DNA of 64,000 nucleotides from Leuctra nigra. Taxonomy: Eukaryota > Arthropoda > Insecta > Plecoptera > Leuctridae. The notes under the pieces were generated by a model, which was not told the origin of the DNA, searched no databases, and was given only the letters and a program-made list of their open reading frames with translations. Where the stretch lies: assembly GCA_934045905.1 (NCBI GenBank), contig OW203767.1, positions 17,301,073 to 17,365,072 on the forward strand, written 5' to 3'. Position numbers and translations under genes: made by a program. Shown piece after piece: positions 49,401 through 60,989 of the stretch (its first letter is position 1; each line of letters starts with the position of its first letter).

Positions 49401-50843
49401 AGAGCCAGTAGCTTTAGAAGGAAATCTTTGCGCAGCAGCTGAGACTGGCACTGGCGTGCCGGCACTTACTTGCACACCGTCTGAGTTAGAGCCGGAGGTC
49501 GATGTACTTGGTGCTGATGATTTAATGCTCGGCAAGGAAGGGGAAGATTTAGGAAGAACACCAATTGACATAGGTTTATCAGACACCTTGACAGGGTTTG
49601 GTCCCGCATTAGTTCCCAAATTTGAATCTTCAGAATCAGTCGATTCGGATGAAATTGTTGAAGAACTGGGAGCTAGATTCTCAATTGCCTCACTCAACTG
49701 CTTTGCCGTCACTTTCACTCTAGAAGTGGTGTCAATTCTACTCTCCTGGTTTGAAGTCACAGGTTTGCTGTCAGAATCTTTAGATGATGAGACAGGATCA
49801 GCCCTCACCGACACATCAGCATCAGGTCTGGCGGAGTCAGTTGGCCGAGATGATGGCAAGACGTTGCTAGGCAACTGATTGTCTTCAGATGAATTAGAAA
49901 CATTATCTTTGCCGCTGGTGCTCGAACAAATGCTCTGTCCTGGGGGGAATGTAGGTGATATTTGCAGATCTGCATTCCTTGATGATACCTCATTGCCACT
50001 CTGTGAATGAATACCGCCTACATTTGAGGTGCTTGGATTGTCACAAATAATATCAGTAGCCAAGTTGACGTAGCTTGTTGAAACTGAATTTATCTCTTCA
50101 TTAGTGGTAGACACTTCGGCATGGGAACTGGACGGCATTGGAGCATCAATGACAGCCGATGATTCGATGGTCGTACTATCAGGATTTGATGTGAACAATG
50201 ACGTTGCACGGCTAGTAGACGGATTGTCGTTGCTCGAAGGACCGGCTGATTGAGATGTGCTAATATCAACTGAAAGAGAGCTTTGGGCAAAGGAATAAAT
50301 GTTATCGGGGTCCTCAATATCTCCAATTGAAACTAAAACATCCGATGTGGACATCTCCACACTCTGTTCCACAATTACGTCATTGTCAGATGAAGTGAAC
50401 TCAATGATTTCCTCCTCTGTACTAGTTGTTGAAATAAGTATATTTTCCTGGAGGAAATCAAGCTCATTATAATCTCCCAAACCACGTATGGGGATGACCT
50501 CCTCTGCTAGAGCATCAAATGATTCGGAACTTACAGCGTTAATGTCGTCGAGTTCGGCTACGAACTGCTCACCAGTCTCGATACTGTCAGTAACCCCGCT
50601 TTGTTGTGCTTCGGTCTGAGCAATCACATCACTCTCGTCTTCTTCAATACTCTCCCACATACCTGTTGTTGCCGATGTATCAGGCAAATCATTCACTACT
50701 TCTTCATTCGTTATTCCCGATGGTTCACCAACAAATGCTATCTCAGGCAATGTCTGCTGATGCGCTTGGGAAGTGGAGGAAGACACCTCCCCTTCCATTT
50801 CATCCATTATATCGGAGTCTGAGACAGACTCAGATACATCCAT
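37404..50843 (-). CDS. e(y)3: SAYP / e(y)3 / PHF10 homologue, PBAP chromatin-remodelling subunit (2398 aa)
   Basis: PHF10/SAYP is a nuclear subunit of the PBAF/PBAP remodelling complex. Thirteen exons join in frame: 45800-50843, 45405-45554, 44470-44925, 43625-43864, 42082-42207, 41467-41704, 40776-40925, 40115-40308, 39427-39574, 38595-38736, 38240-38301, 37895-38007, 37404-37537. I start at ATG 50843 (AACATGG context) because no ATG lies between it and the upstream AG. The 5-kb first exon is Ser-rich and disordered, with about 18 KLTLKLKKDP-type repeats and an AT-hook (KKGRGRPRKQ, about residue 1653). A KVEPKK low-complexity run falls near 1775-1820. The SAY domain spans about 1890-2085 (VTVDQIAEYQWPLDKTGDHY, KSFKRKYPDL, YPVALIPGQYTDYYK). 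PHD1 follows at ~2174-2225, PHD2 at ~2223-2272 and a third PHD-like finger at ~2300-2375. Human PHF10 is about 500 aa and has two PHDs. Confidence 0.93.
39252..39391. mobile_element. MITE with GGGGTTATTCTAAA ends in a SAYP intron
   Basis: TGGGGGGTTATTCTAAATT and AATTTAGAATCACCCTCC form the ends, with CCTTGTCGTCT/AGACGACAAGG just inside. The termini match the elements at 10462-10707. It lies 36 bp from the exon ending at 39427. Confidence 0.65.
42911..43528. mobile_element. hAT-type MITE, 618 bp, TTTACCGGTAAA-rich, in a SAYP intron
   Basis: The ends CAGGGATGGCAC and GTGCCATCCCTA are flanked by a perfect ATAAAAAT duplication (42903-42910 and 43529-43536). The right subterminal region is a run of TTTACCGGTAAATTTACC, and the left has the inverted counterpart TTTTACCGGG/ATCGGTAAATTT. 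No coding frame is present. Confidence 0.88.
45151..45180. repeat. (TAGG)n microsatellite
   Basis: Seven and a half TAGG units in a SAYP intron. Shorter TAGGTA/TACCTA runs are scattered through most introns in the window. Confidence 0.9.
46530..48570 (-). repeat. Protein-level repeat array in SAYP: about 18 KLTLKLKKDP-x-TSE units
   Basis: Residues about 755-1440 contain recurrent units such as VEKLTLKLQKD, VEKLTLKLTKEPST, PKITLKLKKNP, VGKLTLKLKKDPITGTSE, EKITLTLKKDPITS, AKIMLKLRKDPITSE, VEKITLKLSKDASTSE and DKITLKLSKDTATSE. They are spaced roughly 30-50 residues apart by Ser/Thr/Glu-rich linkers. The alternation L-T-L-K-L predicts short basic beta strands. I do not know a function for the unit. 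Confidence 0.9.
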
Positions 50844-51159
50844 GTTTTCAACCAAATGCTTATATAGGTTATCAGAAGCACAATAATTCACTGAATTGAA
50901 ATTTCAACACAATATAACATATTTACCGGTAATATAATATATAAAGTGACAGTTCAATACACTTTGCATTCACTAGCGTTTGTAGTACGCCATTTTGAAT
51001 ATCAAGTAAATCGTGATCGTCAACCAATCAAAAAGCACAAACAGGAAAAATACGCGCGTTTTTCAAACGAGGTAATAAAGGAAACAGTAATTAGAAAAGG
51101 TAACAACATATTTATTTTTATTTGATCTGAAAGAAGTACTTCAATAGACCAAATTATTT
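50844..51159 (-). promoter_or_regulatory. Arginase 3' end / SAYP 5' region, 316 bp
   Basis: Both neighbours are on the minus strand. The arginase 3' UTR and the SAYP 5' UTR and promoter must share this interval. A CAATTCAG|TG acceptor-like site at about 50895 leaves room for a non-coding 5' exon of SAYP. Confidence 0.55.
51111..51116 (-). promoter_or_regulatory. Candidate poly(A) signal AATAAA for arginase
   Basis: TTTATT on the plus strand is AATAAA on the coding strand, about 45 bases after the arginase stop codon. Use is inferred from position. Confidence 0.5.
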
Positions 51160-53262
51160 TCAGTATGTACTTTTATCTGGCATGGGTATATCTGTACCAT
51201 CTGGCATAATGAAGCCGCGTCGACTATGACCAAATGCAGATTTGATGATCAATGATGCGGAGTCCGACGTTCTTTGAGCACCTTGTGCATCACTAAGTGC
51301 CGGATTTACTTCAACAATATCAAGACAATTGAGACGTTTCGTTCGGCCAACATCTTCAACTATCTGGATTCCTTCCCGAAGTGTTAAACCCCCTCGAACT
51401 GTGAATAAAATTAGTTTTAAGAATATTTATTTTGAATTATCTTCAACATTTTAAAAATTTAAATCAATTACCTGGTGTGCCAGTACTTGGTGCTTCTAGT
51501 GGATCAAGACTGTCAATGTCAAAACTGATGTGTAACGAACGATCGTGGTTTGGGTCTATTCTCCGTAGAGCCAAATGAATTACTTCGTGGATTCCATATC
51601 GTTCAACATCATCCATGCCAAATGCAGTGATATTAAACTTTTTCATTATTAACCTTTAATTCACAAAACATAAATATTCATGTAGAAAAAAACAGAATCT
51701 TTATAATTAATATTTAGGGTTTCAATTTTATTAAATAGGTACCTCTCATATGCATCCACATCCCGTAATCCAATATAAGCCAAATTCTTTAAGGACAATC
51801 TGTAAGAAATAGCATCGAGTTTTTATCTACGAAAATAATAATCAATCTTGGGTTTATTCTGCCAAAGGAACTTACTTCGGTACCAACCACTCAAAGCCTG
51901 GCAAATACGGCCAATAATCCGCAAGCTCTTTGGCAAGAAGAGCAACTGGCATCCCATGGACGTTGCCAGTATTTGACGTGGCTGCCGTGTTCAAATCAGC
52001 GTGGGCATCTATCCACAACACGGCAATGTCAGTCTTCGCCTGGATATGACCGTCGATAGTTCCGATGGCAACCGAGTGATCGCCACCCAAACACACGCAC
52101 TTGTAGCCATCGCAGATGATTGATGCAACTTTCTGTGAGGACTGGTAGAGGAGAACATGGATATATATGCTTTGATCGTGCAATGGATTTGGGATTAAAA
52201 TGGGGTATAACACAGGGAAGTTTGAAGTACCTCATAGTGACAAGCAGCTACATGCTCAAGATTTCTCATGTTGATAGACGGTGCATTTCTTCCCTTTTCA
52301 ATCTTTGGAAGGTCGTATGTTACATCCCCAAAATCAACAACATCAAGACCTAGAAATATTTTCAGCATGTACTACTTGCAATGGTCATACGTTTACCGCG
52401 GGACATATTTGGTACTATTTCCTTTGCCAAGTTGACAGAGTATTCTCTAGTCAATGAAAGTTAAGTTCGTAACTTATACGCAACACACTGTTGATGCTGA
52501 AAATGTATTTTCCACATCATGAAAAGACATTAGAGTCTGTCTCTGAATTTCAGTAAATAAAAATTTGGCATCATACAGCAATACAGTACATCTGATTGTA
52601 ATATTATTCTCCTATGTCAAATCATAAATTCATTCATTCATAGAAATTCGTCAAACAAAACCTCACACTTGAACATTTCTCCAAAACAGAAACATTACAG
52701 ACTGTCTAAATACTCACTAAATCCATAAGATGGGTTGTACAATTAAAATTCACTTCAATCAACCATAGATTGCTTCATCTCAGTAGTAAAAACAGTTCTT
52801 TTACAAACAAAATGAAATAAAATATTGATGTACCTATCCTACTCAACAACCTGCAATATTCTGGGTGCTAGAACCTGTTACCTATTTTTTTTTTAACAAT
52901 CCAAATCAACTATACAATACGCAAATAAAATGTGCATTTTAACTAAAATTCGGTAGGTACCTAGACCTTGAAGATCTTTTGCAAACCCCGTGTCGCGGAT
53001 TGCCTTTGGTCCTTGGCCAAGTCCATCTTTTCGCTGAAGTAAAACAGTTAATATTTGTTAACAATAACATCAATCTATTGATTAACAACAATAAGGAATG
53101 TTTTATTTGATTACACAGTAAATTGTTCTTTCCACAAACCTGTCCTTCACCAAAAGGAATACCAAGTACTCCTATTTTTCCGTAAAATCGATTCAGAGTC
53201 AGAGAACTAAATTTGGATCTTTGAAAGATTCTTGCTTTTGACAGAAATGACATACTCATCAT
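51160..53262 (-). CDS. arg: Arginase (350 aa)
   Basis: Arginase hydrolyses L-arginine to ornithine and urea using a binuclear manganese centre. Seven exons join in frame: 53140-53262, 52967-53033, 52231-52349, 51876-52141, 51743-51799, 51472-51653, 51160-51398 (TGA at 51162). The three metal-binding motifs are present: GGDHS (residues 122-126), DAHAD (148-152) and SFDIDSLDP with Asp256 and Asp258. KIGVLGIPFGEGQ, LAYIGLRDVDAYE and LDIVEVNPALSD complete the fold. The first ~28 residues (MMSMSFLSKARIFQRSK) are basic and Ser-rich without acidic residues, consistent with a mitochondrial presequence as in ARG2-type enzymes. The second exon may instead end at 52961, adding Gly-Leu in the same frame. 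Human arginases have 322 and 354 residues, so the length fits. Confidence 0.95.
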
Positions 53263-54319
53263 CTAAAAACAAAAGAATGGAGATGACTGATCACTGCAAG
53301 GACACTTGTCACTGACTGAACAGATGCCAAAGTTGTTATATTGGTTCCAATCTTTTTAATTACTACCTTCGTAAAATTACCTCCAAGTAGGTTATTACTT
53401 TTTTTTGGAATCCTACACTGCAATTAAACTTTCAAAACGAGTATGTGTACCGCAATTAAATCAATATTATGCAAAGTTTTACAACGTGTAAACCAATAAA
53501 ATGTAATTATATAAAATTCCTCTACTATTCTCAATGAATAAATGTCCCACTTTTATCTGTATTGCATCATGCACAGTTGTCGACAGTTGAAATGTCACTA
53601 GCGTAATAAAGAAATAATTTAGCAATGACCTTTGATAACTGATAAGTAACAGATATAAAAGGTCAGTCTTCTTAATATTTTTAATGTTAGCATACAGACC
53701 AAACAAAATATATAATATAATATTTTGATTGATGAAAATAATAAACTATGTAAATAAATAAGTAGGAAATTAAATAATAAGGCCGGGTAGGACCAACTCT
53801 GGATTAAGTTAACTCTCGATGATTAGTGGAAATTAGTGAATCTTATTGGCTAAGGAATTCGCGCCAACTTGTTTCATTGGTTAACCATCGAGAGATAACT
53901 TAATCCAGAGTTGGTCCTACCTGGCCTAAGTAAATTAATGTGTTTGTTCGTTGATGGAAATGGATTGTAACAACGGAAAAATAATGCTACAATTTTTTTC
54001 TTATTTAGATTTAATTTAGGTATCTTAATATAACATGTGGCAAATAACAAAAGGTTTTTATTTACAGTGGCTCGATTAATGGCAAGGGAGATAAAGCATT
54101 GTCGACAAGGAAACAATACTGACCGACAACCAAGCTATGTATTGGAAGGGCGTGCAGTATTGTAAAAGTCACACTTCCTCTTTTGAACATATCTTCCAAA
54201 CGATAAATCAACAATCTCATTTAGCTCGTACGTAACTTCAATTCTATTTACAATACGTTCTGCCTACCTCTGCTTAGCCAGGCTTCGAACCGCACGCTCT
54301 AAATGCTGTCGTCAGTGAT
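53263..54319. other. Fumarase/arginase intergenic region
   Basis: Both genes are on the minus strand; this interval holds the fumarase 3' UTR and the arginase promoter and 5' UTR. A TTTATT (AATAAA on the minus strand) at 54057-54062 could be the fumarase poly(A) signal. An AG precedes the arginase ATG directly (TTTTTAG|ATG), so a 5' non-coding exon is possible. Only the MITE at 53781 is otherwise recognisable. Confidence 0.5.
53781..53926. mobile_element. PIF/Harbinger (Tourist-like) MITE, copy 2, TAA duplication
   Basis: The ends GGCCGGGTAGGACCAACTCT and AGAGTTGGTCCTACCTGGCC are flanked by TAA on both sides. The core GATTAGTGGAAATTAGTGAA and TTCGCGCCAACT matches the copy at 9589-9770. Confidence 0.83.
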
Positions 54320-57300
54320 TTACTTGGGTCCCAACATGTCTGCAGGCTTCACCCACTTGTTGAAGTCTTCTTCCGTGAGATAGCCGAGCTTGAGAGCCGA
54401 TGCCTTCAGCGTTGTTCCCTCCTTGTGAGCGGTCTTTGCTATTGTCGCAGCCTGCAAGGAATAATGTGCATATGAGGTAGAGCATTGGTTTGTGTATGGG
54501 TGCTACATTTAGACATGGTTCACTAATGAATCATTGCAAAATCATAACATAATCTATGATAATTGAGCTCCATAAATATTATATAGAGTATTGTGAGGCT
54601 GTAGGAATAAATAAAAGTAGACAAAAAAGTTATTACACTTTTTTATAACAACTTTTTATAATGTGGCATAGTGTCAGCTTGAAATAACGAGTCTAATATT
54701 CTATAAATAATAATAAATAATAATTCATCCCTGGTTCCAATTCAATGGGTCAGGGGGTGGGTAATCCCACCAACACTACGGCCGCAGGACTCCTGGAAAC
54801 CGGCTGGCCACGCCTGGCGTTTCCTCCTCATCTTCCTACTCTTCTTCTTCCACTTCTAATTGTTCCAAAAATTCCTTCCACCATGTTCTGTCCTCCCACT
54901 GTCTCTCAGCCTCCAACTCACTCCACCTTCCTCCTCTCTCCAGCCCATCCTCCTTGATCAGTCCAATCCACCTGTCCCTTAGTCGCCCCACTTTCCGTGG
55001 GGTTAATATTCTATGACCGCCTTGAAGTGTCCAAATCATGTCGCTCACCTTATCGTAGCCGATGTGAGGATTGAGCGCGGTGACGAGCATCAACGACTCA
55101 TTCATGAGCCTCTCGATGTTGGCCTCGTTGGCCTTGATGCCGCTGACGCAGTTGTCGGTGAATGCCTTGGAGCTGTCGCCGAGGAGACGTATCGATCGCA
55201 GAACGTTGGCGACGATCATCGGCTTGAACACGTTCAGCTCGAAGTGGCCCATGCTACCGCCGACGGTGACCGCCACGTGGTTACCCATGACCTGCGCGGC
55301 TACCATCGTGATGGCCTCACATTGCGTTGGGTTCACCTTGCCTGGAATACACATTTAATTCTGACATTATAGGTCTCGTTCAAATTCTTTTTTGGTATGA
55401 ATCACCACCATTTTCAAGCACTCTCTTAATATCCTTCTCCTGCCCTTCGATGGAAAAGTGTCCTTGATAACTGCTAAATAACCTGTCCATTCCCAAAGAC
55501 TACCCACAGTGAAGACAGAATCAAGCCTCTTTACCAACCACGTCACTTCTCTGCTCTTAGCACTTGTTTACTTGTTGTCGCATCAACAAATTACCTGTCA
55601 ATAAACATATTCTTAGTAGATGTAATAACGCCACTCATTTCAACAAAAAAGCTTCAGTCTTATGGCAGAAGCGAAGGCAGATAATGTATAGGTACAGTAC
55701 TTAGGTAAGGTGTACGTATCAAAACATAATGAAATGTGTAAGCAACCAAATGGGAGGTAGGTGCTAATTTCTACTTACCTAACCTGATCACCAAACTAAT
55801 TAATAATTTAGTAAGTTCTGATTATTCTGATTGTGACTTATTAAGTTTGTCTCTACAGAGAGAAATGTTCACCGACCTGGCATGATGCTGCTGCCAGGCT
55901 CGTTCTCTGGCAGACTGAGTTCTCCGAGACCGCACCTCGGGCCCGAGGCGAGGAACCTAACGTCGTTGGCAATCTTCATGATGCTGCATGCAATGGTGTT
56001 CAGCGCGCCTGACACCTCGACCAGCGCGTCGTGACAAGCCAAAGCCTCGAACTTGTTCGGAGCAGACACGAACGGGATATCTAAACAGATTCAATTGAAT
56101 GGAAGTTTGTAAAATCACAATGTTTTGTTGTATTATAAATACCTACAACTTCCTATAATTATTCAAAACTGCTGGGTGACCATTCTCAATTTATTACATT
56201 TTATCAATTTATTGGAAATTCCACCAAAAGTGAAATTTCTCCAATATCTACAGGCTACAGCTAAATACAGACTTCAAAGAAATTTTATGATTACCTAATT
56301 GGGATTCCAATTTGTCTCACTAAATAAGAAAGGGGTAACAACCCATATAGGGTCTTGTGAGGTAGGTAATATACGAAATGCACTCAATCTGATAACCGAA
56401 AATAATACAGTATTATACAAATTTCAATATGATGATATAACAATAAGCAAAAAAATCCCCTGAAATTATTTCCCAAAAAGTTGTACTAGTAGGTAGTATA
56501 CAAAATTTGTGTAATAGGCAGCGTGTTTAGACAACAGATGGCACTGTAAAAAGTACAGACAGAGCCACCTAATCTGTGGGAAGGAAGCTTACCTTTTGGC
56601 AAGGCGTCCAAGTCGCTGCAGTTATATGTTATGTTGCTGCACATATTACGCATTATCAATTCTTAAAATTTACACATGTTTATCTAATGTTTATTCGCCT
56701 ACAAAATATTAATAATAAAGTGTTCACAATTTCACTGAATCTGATCACAATATTAATTTGCGCGACTTAGTTTGATTCCGAAATATTTTGAGTACATTTG
56801 TTGACATCTGATCGGTTGCTAGGTCACGGCCAATGAGAAATAAAACAGTTGACGATCTTCCCACAAAAGTTGCTAATTTCTCTCACTCGTGGCGAACTCT
56901 CGGTGCCTATACACCTGAGGAGTTTGTCTGGATATTTTATAACAATAGGGCACTAGCCAAACTTTCCCCCGCTTGCATGGCGCTAGCATCGAGACAGGTC
57001 AAAACCAAGGTCCATCAAAACAACAACACGCGAAACATTTTTGACAGGCATAAGAAGATGTACTTACTGTTTAGATATATCCATTTTTTACTCGAGTATT
57101 ATAAAATGTTTGAAAATAAGAAGATATCGCAATATCTAAATCTAAATCCATGTAATAACGAGACGACACCCCCTCAGTTGTTTCATTGTTTCCATTTGCC
57201 GTGAGCCCTTCAAGAAAGCCTTGGAAACAAAACCAAAATACTGACAGCTGTCATTACGCGATCAAAATATCATTATTACACTACAATATCTAATAAATAA

Positions 57301-60300
57301 TCATCCACTATTTCGGTAAATAACCAAATATCAACATCAATTTGTAATTTTTATTATCAATTCTTGTGAAAATATGGTCTGTGTAGCAAGAAATCCTTTG
57401 ATTTAAAAGTGACCTCCCTCGACGCTAGCGCCAAAAGAGACCGACCTGGCGTCCTATCTTTGCATCGCCCTATTGTAATTTATTTGTATGATGCTGTATC
57501 ATTTTCGGGCAATGAATTTAGTGCATTTATCATTTCTACCTACGAGACCCTACAACAACAAAATAAGTCCCCAACCTTGATTTAATAAAGTTTACTAATG
57601 CATCGACAATTTTCCTTCTTAGAGGGAATAAACATACAGAATGAGGGACGTGGAGATCCCGATTCCGACTCCGACACAACTCACTTGTGAGTTCGCTGAT
57701 CTTCTCCGCGCACTTCTCCGCGAAGCCGATGCGAGTGTTGAGACCGGTGCCGACAGCTGTGCCGCCCAGCGCGAGGTTGTACAGCCGTGGCAGCGTGTCT
57801 CGGATGCGGCAGATGGAGTACTGCAGCTGCGTCGCGTAACCGCTGAACTCCTGGCCGAGCGTCAGCGGGACCGCGTCCATCAGGTGAGTGCGACCTTGAC
57901 ATCAATCAAGACTTAGAGCAATGCACGATGTAGAAAAAGGACCGCCATCTTTAAAATATAAGGTGGAAACTCTTCGCTGTATCACCATTGAAATCTTTGA
58001 ATACGAATTACGGGTAGAAGTTCGCTCGCGTATAACACAGCTCGCGTATAAATCACTAGCGCTTTCTTGAGGAATTAAAGTTATCAAGGTCTATCGATTG
58101 ACTAGTTTTTAATGATTTAAGAGTGTTTTAAGAATGTTATAAGAATGTTTTAATGTTTTAAGAATGTTTTGAATGTTTAAAGAGTATATTAATGTGCATT
58201 AGAATGTTTTAGAATGCATCGCTAGTTTGCAAGATGAGCCCTAGCGATAGTGAGCGTTACGCGATGGGCATCTACAGACCTTGATATTCGGGCTATTGGA
58301 ACTGATATCGCGGAAAGACTCGAAGAGTTTCCACCTTATATTTTAAAGATGGCGGTCCTTTTTCTACGCCGTGAGCAATGTAAATAAAAGGGAATCTTAT
58401 TACACTACATACATACAATTTTGGGACCTAACATTACAGAAATTTAGAGCCATTAACACCATGTGTTGCAGTGATGTAAATTAAGACATGTTTTGGAACC
58501 AGGACCCTTACCTAATAGATTCATTACATCAAAATGATGGTTTTCCCTCAGCTAAAAAGTAAATGCTTGGATGTTCTTCCGATATTACCACTGATATTGA
58601 AGCACGATTTTAATGACTGAATTAAGAAGAAGTAGGTAAACGGTGAAGAGGTGAAGCAGCTGAAGAGAAGAGATGGATGTATGGAAGATCAACGTAGGTA
58701 CCTAGTCAAGTTTAATGTTCATCTGTTAACACACCAAAATCTAAAGAAAAATGGTGTGTCGTTAGGTCAAAAACGATTTCATGTTTCTTTATTTTTTTAA
58801 ATCTTGAGAATTTGAAAGTTTCACTTGAGAATATGTATTTAAAAAATGCAAAATTTGAGAATATTTAATTATCAAAATTTGTATTGTACACCCGACAATT
58901 CATAAAACGGTATTTGAACGAAACAGATTGGCTGCTGGTAAGGTTCATTGACAATCAATCCTTGTTATTATCAATGAAATCAGAGCTCACCTACTAGAGG
59001 TAGATGACGAGTGTATAGACTTCATCAGATGATGCCATCACATTTTTTTCAGGCAATCCATTTATTACAAATACCGTTTTATGAATTGTCGAGTGTACCT
59101 ATCTAATATCTGAAAACAAATAATTTATTTTCACGTACTCTGCTGCTGGACAGGTTAAATAATTTCCTCTCCTAACGCAACCCAGACCATATGAAAATGA
59201 AATCACATTATTACCAATTTTAATAATCTTCTCGAACTCCTTGGCTTTGCCGTCCAGAGCATCGTGCAGCACCTGGAGACCTGGCAACAGTGTGTTCTGG
59301 ATCTCCATGGCAACGGCAATGTGCATGGCCGTCGGGAACGTGTCGTTGGAGCTCTGACTCTTGTTCACGTGATCATTGGGATGAACCGGAGTCTTCGAGC
59401 CGAGAACGCCGCCGAGAATCTCAATTGCTCTGTTGCTGATTACCTGCGATTGTGAAGACAGAGGAAAGATGAGATTACAACAAAACACAAGTAACTAGTA
59501 GCCTACTATTAGGTACATGTAGGTATTAGGTAATGAAAAATATTAAATATAATTATAAGACCCATCCCATGGCATTACATTTTATGTATGTATACCCGCG
59601 GTCATAAAAATTGACGGTATGTATGAGGTGGTTGAATGGTTCTTATAATCAAAACCTCCAACCCCATATGCTCGAAATCTGCCTTAACCGTCGTAGTTTC
59701 GTCTAGTTAGAATAAAGTTTTAAAAAGGACTTAAAATTTTGCAAGCAATTTCTATGACTGTCGGTGTAGGTACCTACCTACCTATACTTGAAAGAATGAT
59801 CCCAGTGGATCAAAATTGCAAATGAGCCAAATTTTTAGTTTTTACTGTTAAGATTATTTTTTAAATTTTGAAATTTAATACAATCAAACAATCTACAATA
59901 AATTCTTAGAATTTCATGTCATCATATTTATTTTTATTTACAAATTCTTTATTTAGACTAGGGGGTGGTATTTACACTGTTGTTAATTTTTAACATTAAA
60001 CCTAATGGTAGGTATTTTACATTGAACAGTACCTACTACCTAGAGTCAGTAGACTCAGTAAAAAAAAATTAATTCAAATAAATTTAATTTTTTGGGGCAA
60101 GTTTATGGAATGAATTAATAATAAAAATGATGAAAATGTTTAAATAAGTACAATTCTCTTGCAATATTTCCTACCTCATTTGTGTTCATGTTGCTCTGGG
60201 TGCCTGATCCAGTTTGCCAAATAACGAGAGGAAAATGGTCGGCATAAAGTTTACCGCTGATGACCTCGTCCGCAGCTTTCGATATCGCATCCGCTACTTT

Positions 60301-60989
60301 GGCATCCAGACCATATTCTTTATTCACAATCGCTGCAGCTTTCTTCAATATGCCCATAGCGGTGATCACAGGATATGGCATTCTCTCCGTTTCGCCGCCG
60401 ATCGGAAAGTTGAGAACTGATCGTACTGTCTGCGCTCCATAATACTTGTCGCATGGAACTTTTAATTCACCAAAAGTGTCTTTCTCAACTCGATAATTTT
60501 CCTAAAATAACAAGAATGCAATTCGTTGAAACCTTGATTAGCATGAAGCTTGAATAACATTAAAATAACAAGAATCATGCCAACTAGGTATTGCTCTGGG
60601 AGAATCTGCAATACTTCGAGATTCTTGATTTATTTTTTAAATGTACCTATACTGCCTAGTTTTGCTTTTTAGATGCTAAATATTGCACTTGGCAAAGTTA
60701 CAAGATGACAGGCAGGTTATGTTGCCCGTTTTCAATAACTACTGGAAAATGACAAGTATGACAAGTAACTTGACGTATGACTATGAGCAGCATGTTTATT
60801 AATTTGATATGCAAATATTATGTTTACCAACTACCTATAAGGGGATAGTGATGAAGAGTGAAGCCAAATTAAGGCAAACCAAAATCTCACCATATTCACG
60901 GAGCTTGTACAAATACAGTGCTGAGCCTTTTTAACTTCAATGGCAGCTCGCCGACCCAACCGGGATAACTGGAAAATTGCTAATGCCAT
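54320..60989 (-). CDS. FH: Fumarate hydratase, class II, mitochondrial (497 aa)
   Basis: Class II fumarase interconverts fumarate and malate in the TCA cycle as a homotetramer. Seven exons join in frame: 60891-60989, 60175-60501, 59215-59443, 57685-57894, 55877-56080, 55049-55341, 54320-54451 (TAA at 54322). Residues 1-32 are basic and lack acids except one Glu ([16 protein letters not shown]), a typical mitochondrial presequence. Family blocks are [59 protein letters not shown] and the GSSIMPGKVNP signature, which is split by intron 5. The C-terminus is [17 protein letters not shown] second Met at residue 33, the last codon of exon 1, aligns with the start of the cytosolic form in mammals. 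Human FH is 510 aa. The promoter side faces ERCC1. Confidence 0.96.
54800..55015 (-). mobile_element. LINE 3' end fragment in fumarase intron 6
   Basis: On the minus strand the frame reads [20 protein letters not shown] and ends in [15 protein letters not shown] before a stop, the same type of C-terminal tail as the fragment at 13900-14172. It starts only about 34 bp after the exon 6 donor. It is 5'-truncated and inactive. Confidence 0.6.
56513..56910 (-). repeat. Dispersed ~400-bp repeat, copy 2 (ATAGGCA termini)
   Basis: It is nearly identical to 35990-36386 in opposite orientation, in fumarase intron 4. The ends read ATAGGCAGCG and CTCGGTGCCTAT. An open frame beginning inside it at 56833 and running on into unique sequence shows no recognisable protein features. 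Confidence 0.75.
57924..58372. mobile_element. TIR element, 449 bp, with GAGCAATG 8-bp duplication, fumarase intron 3
   Basis: The left arm, with GTAGAAAAAGGACCGCC and AAAATATAAGGTGGAAAC, is mirrored by GTTTCCACCTTATATTTT and GGCGGTCCTTTTTCTAC. Perfect GAGCAATG copies flank the element (57916-57923 and 58373-58380). The 8-bp duplication fits hAT or P superfamilies; the CACGATGTAG end is unlike the other hAT elements here. The element starts 29 bp upstream of the exon-4 acceptor, on the intron side. Confidence 0.75.
58889..59095. mobile_element. TA-flanked MITE, complete copy, fumarase intron 3
   Basis: CACCCGACAATTCATAAAAC and GTTTTATGAATTGTCGAGTG are inverted termini flanked by TA. It is the complete partner of the truncated copy at 25467-25623. 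Confidence 0.75.

Noticed and set aside
46912..49878. Several long plus-strand open frames (up to 200 codons) across the large SAYP exon
   Set aside because: They are antisense shadows of the Ser/Lys/Thr-rich coding strand, which reads through 1681 codons without interruption; their own translations are repetitive mirror images without domain features.
56833..57204. A 123-codon plus-strand frame as a separate gene within fumarase intron 4
   Set aside because: It begins inside a dispersed repeat, crosses its edge into unique AT-rich DNA, and shows no recognisable motif or splice context.
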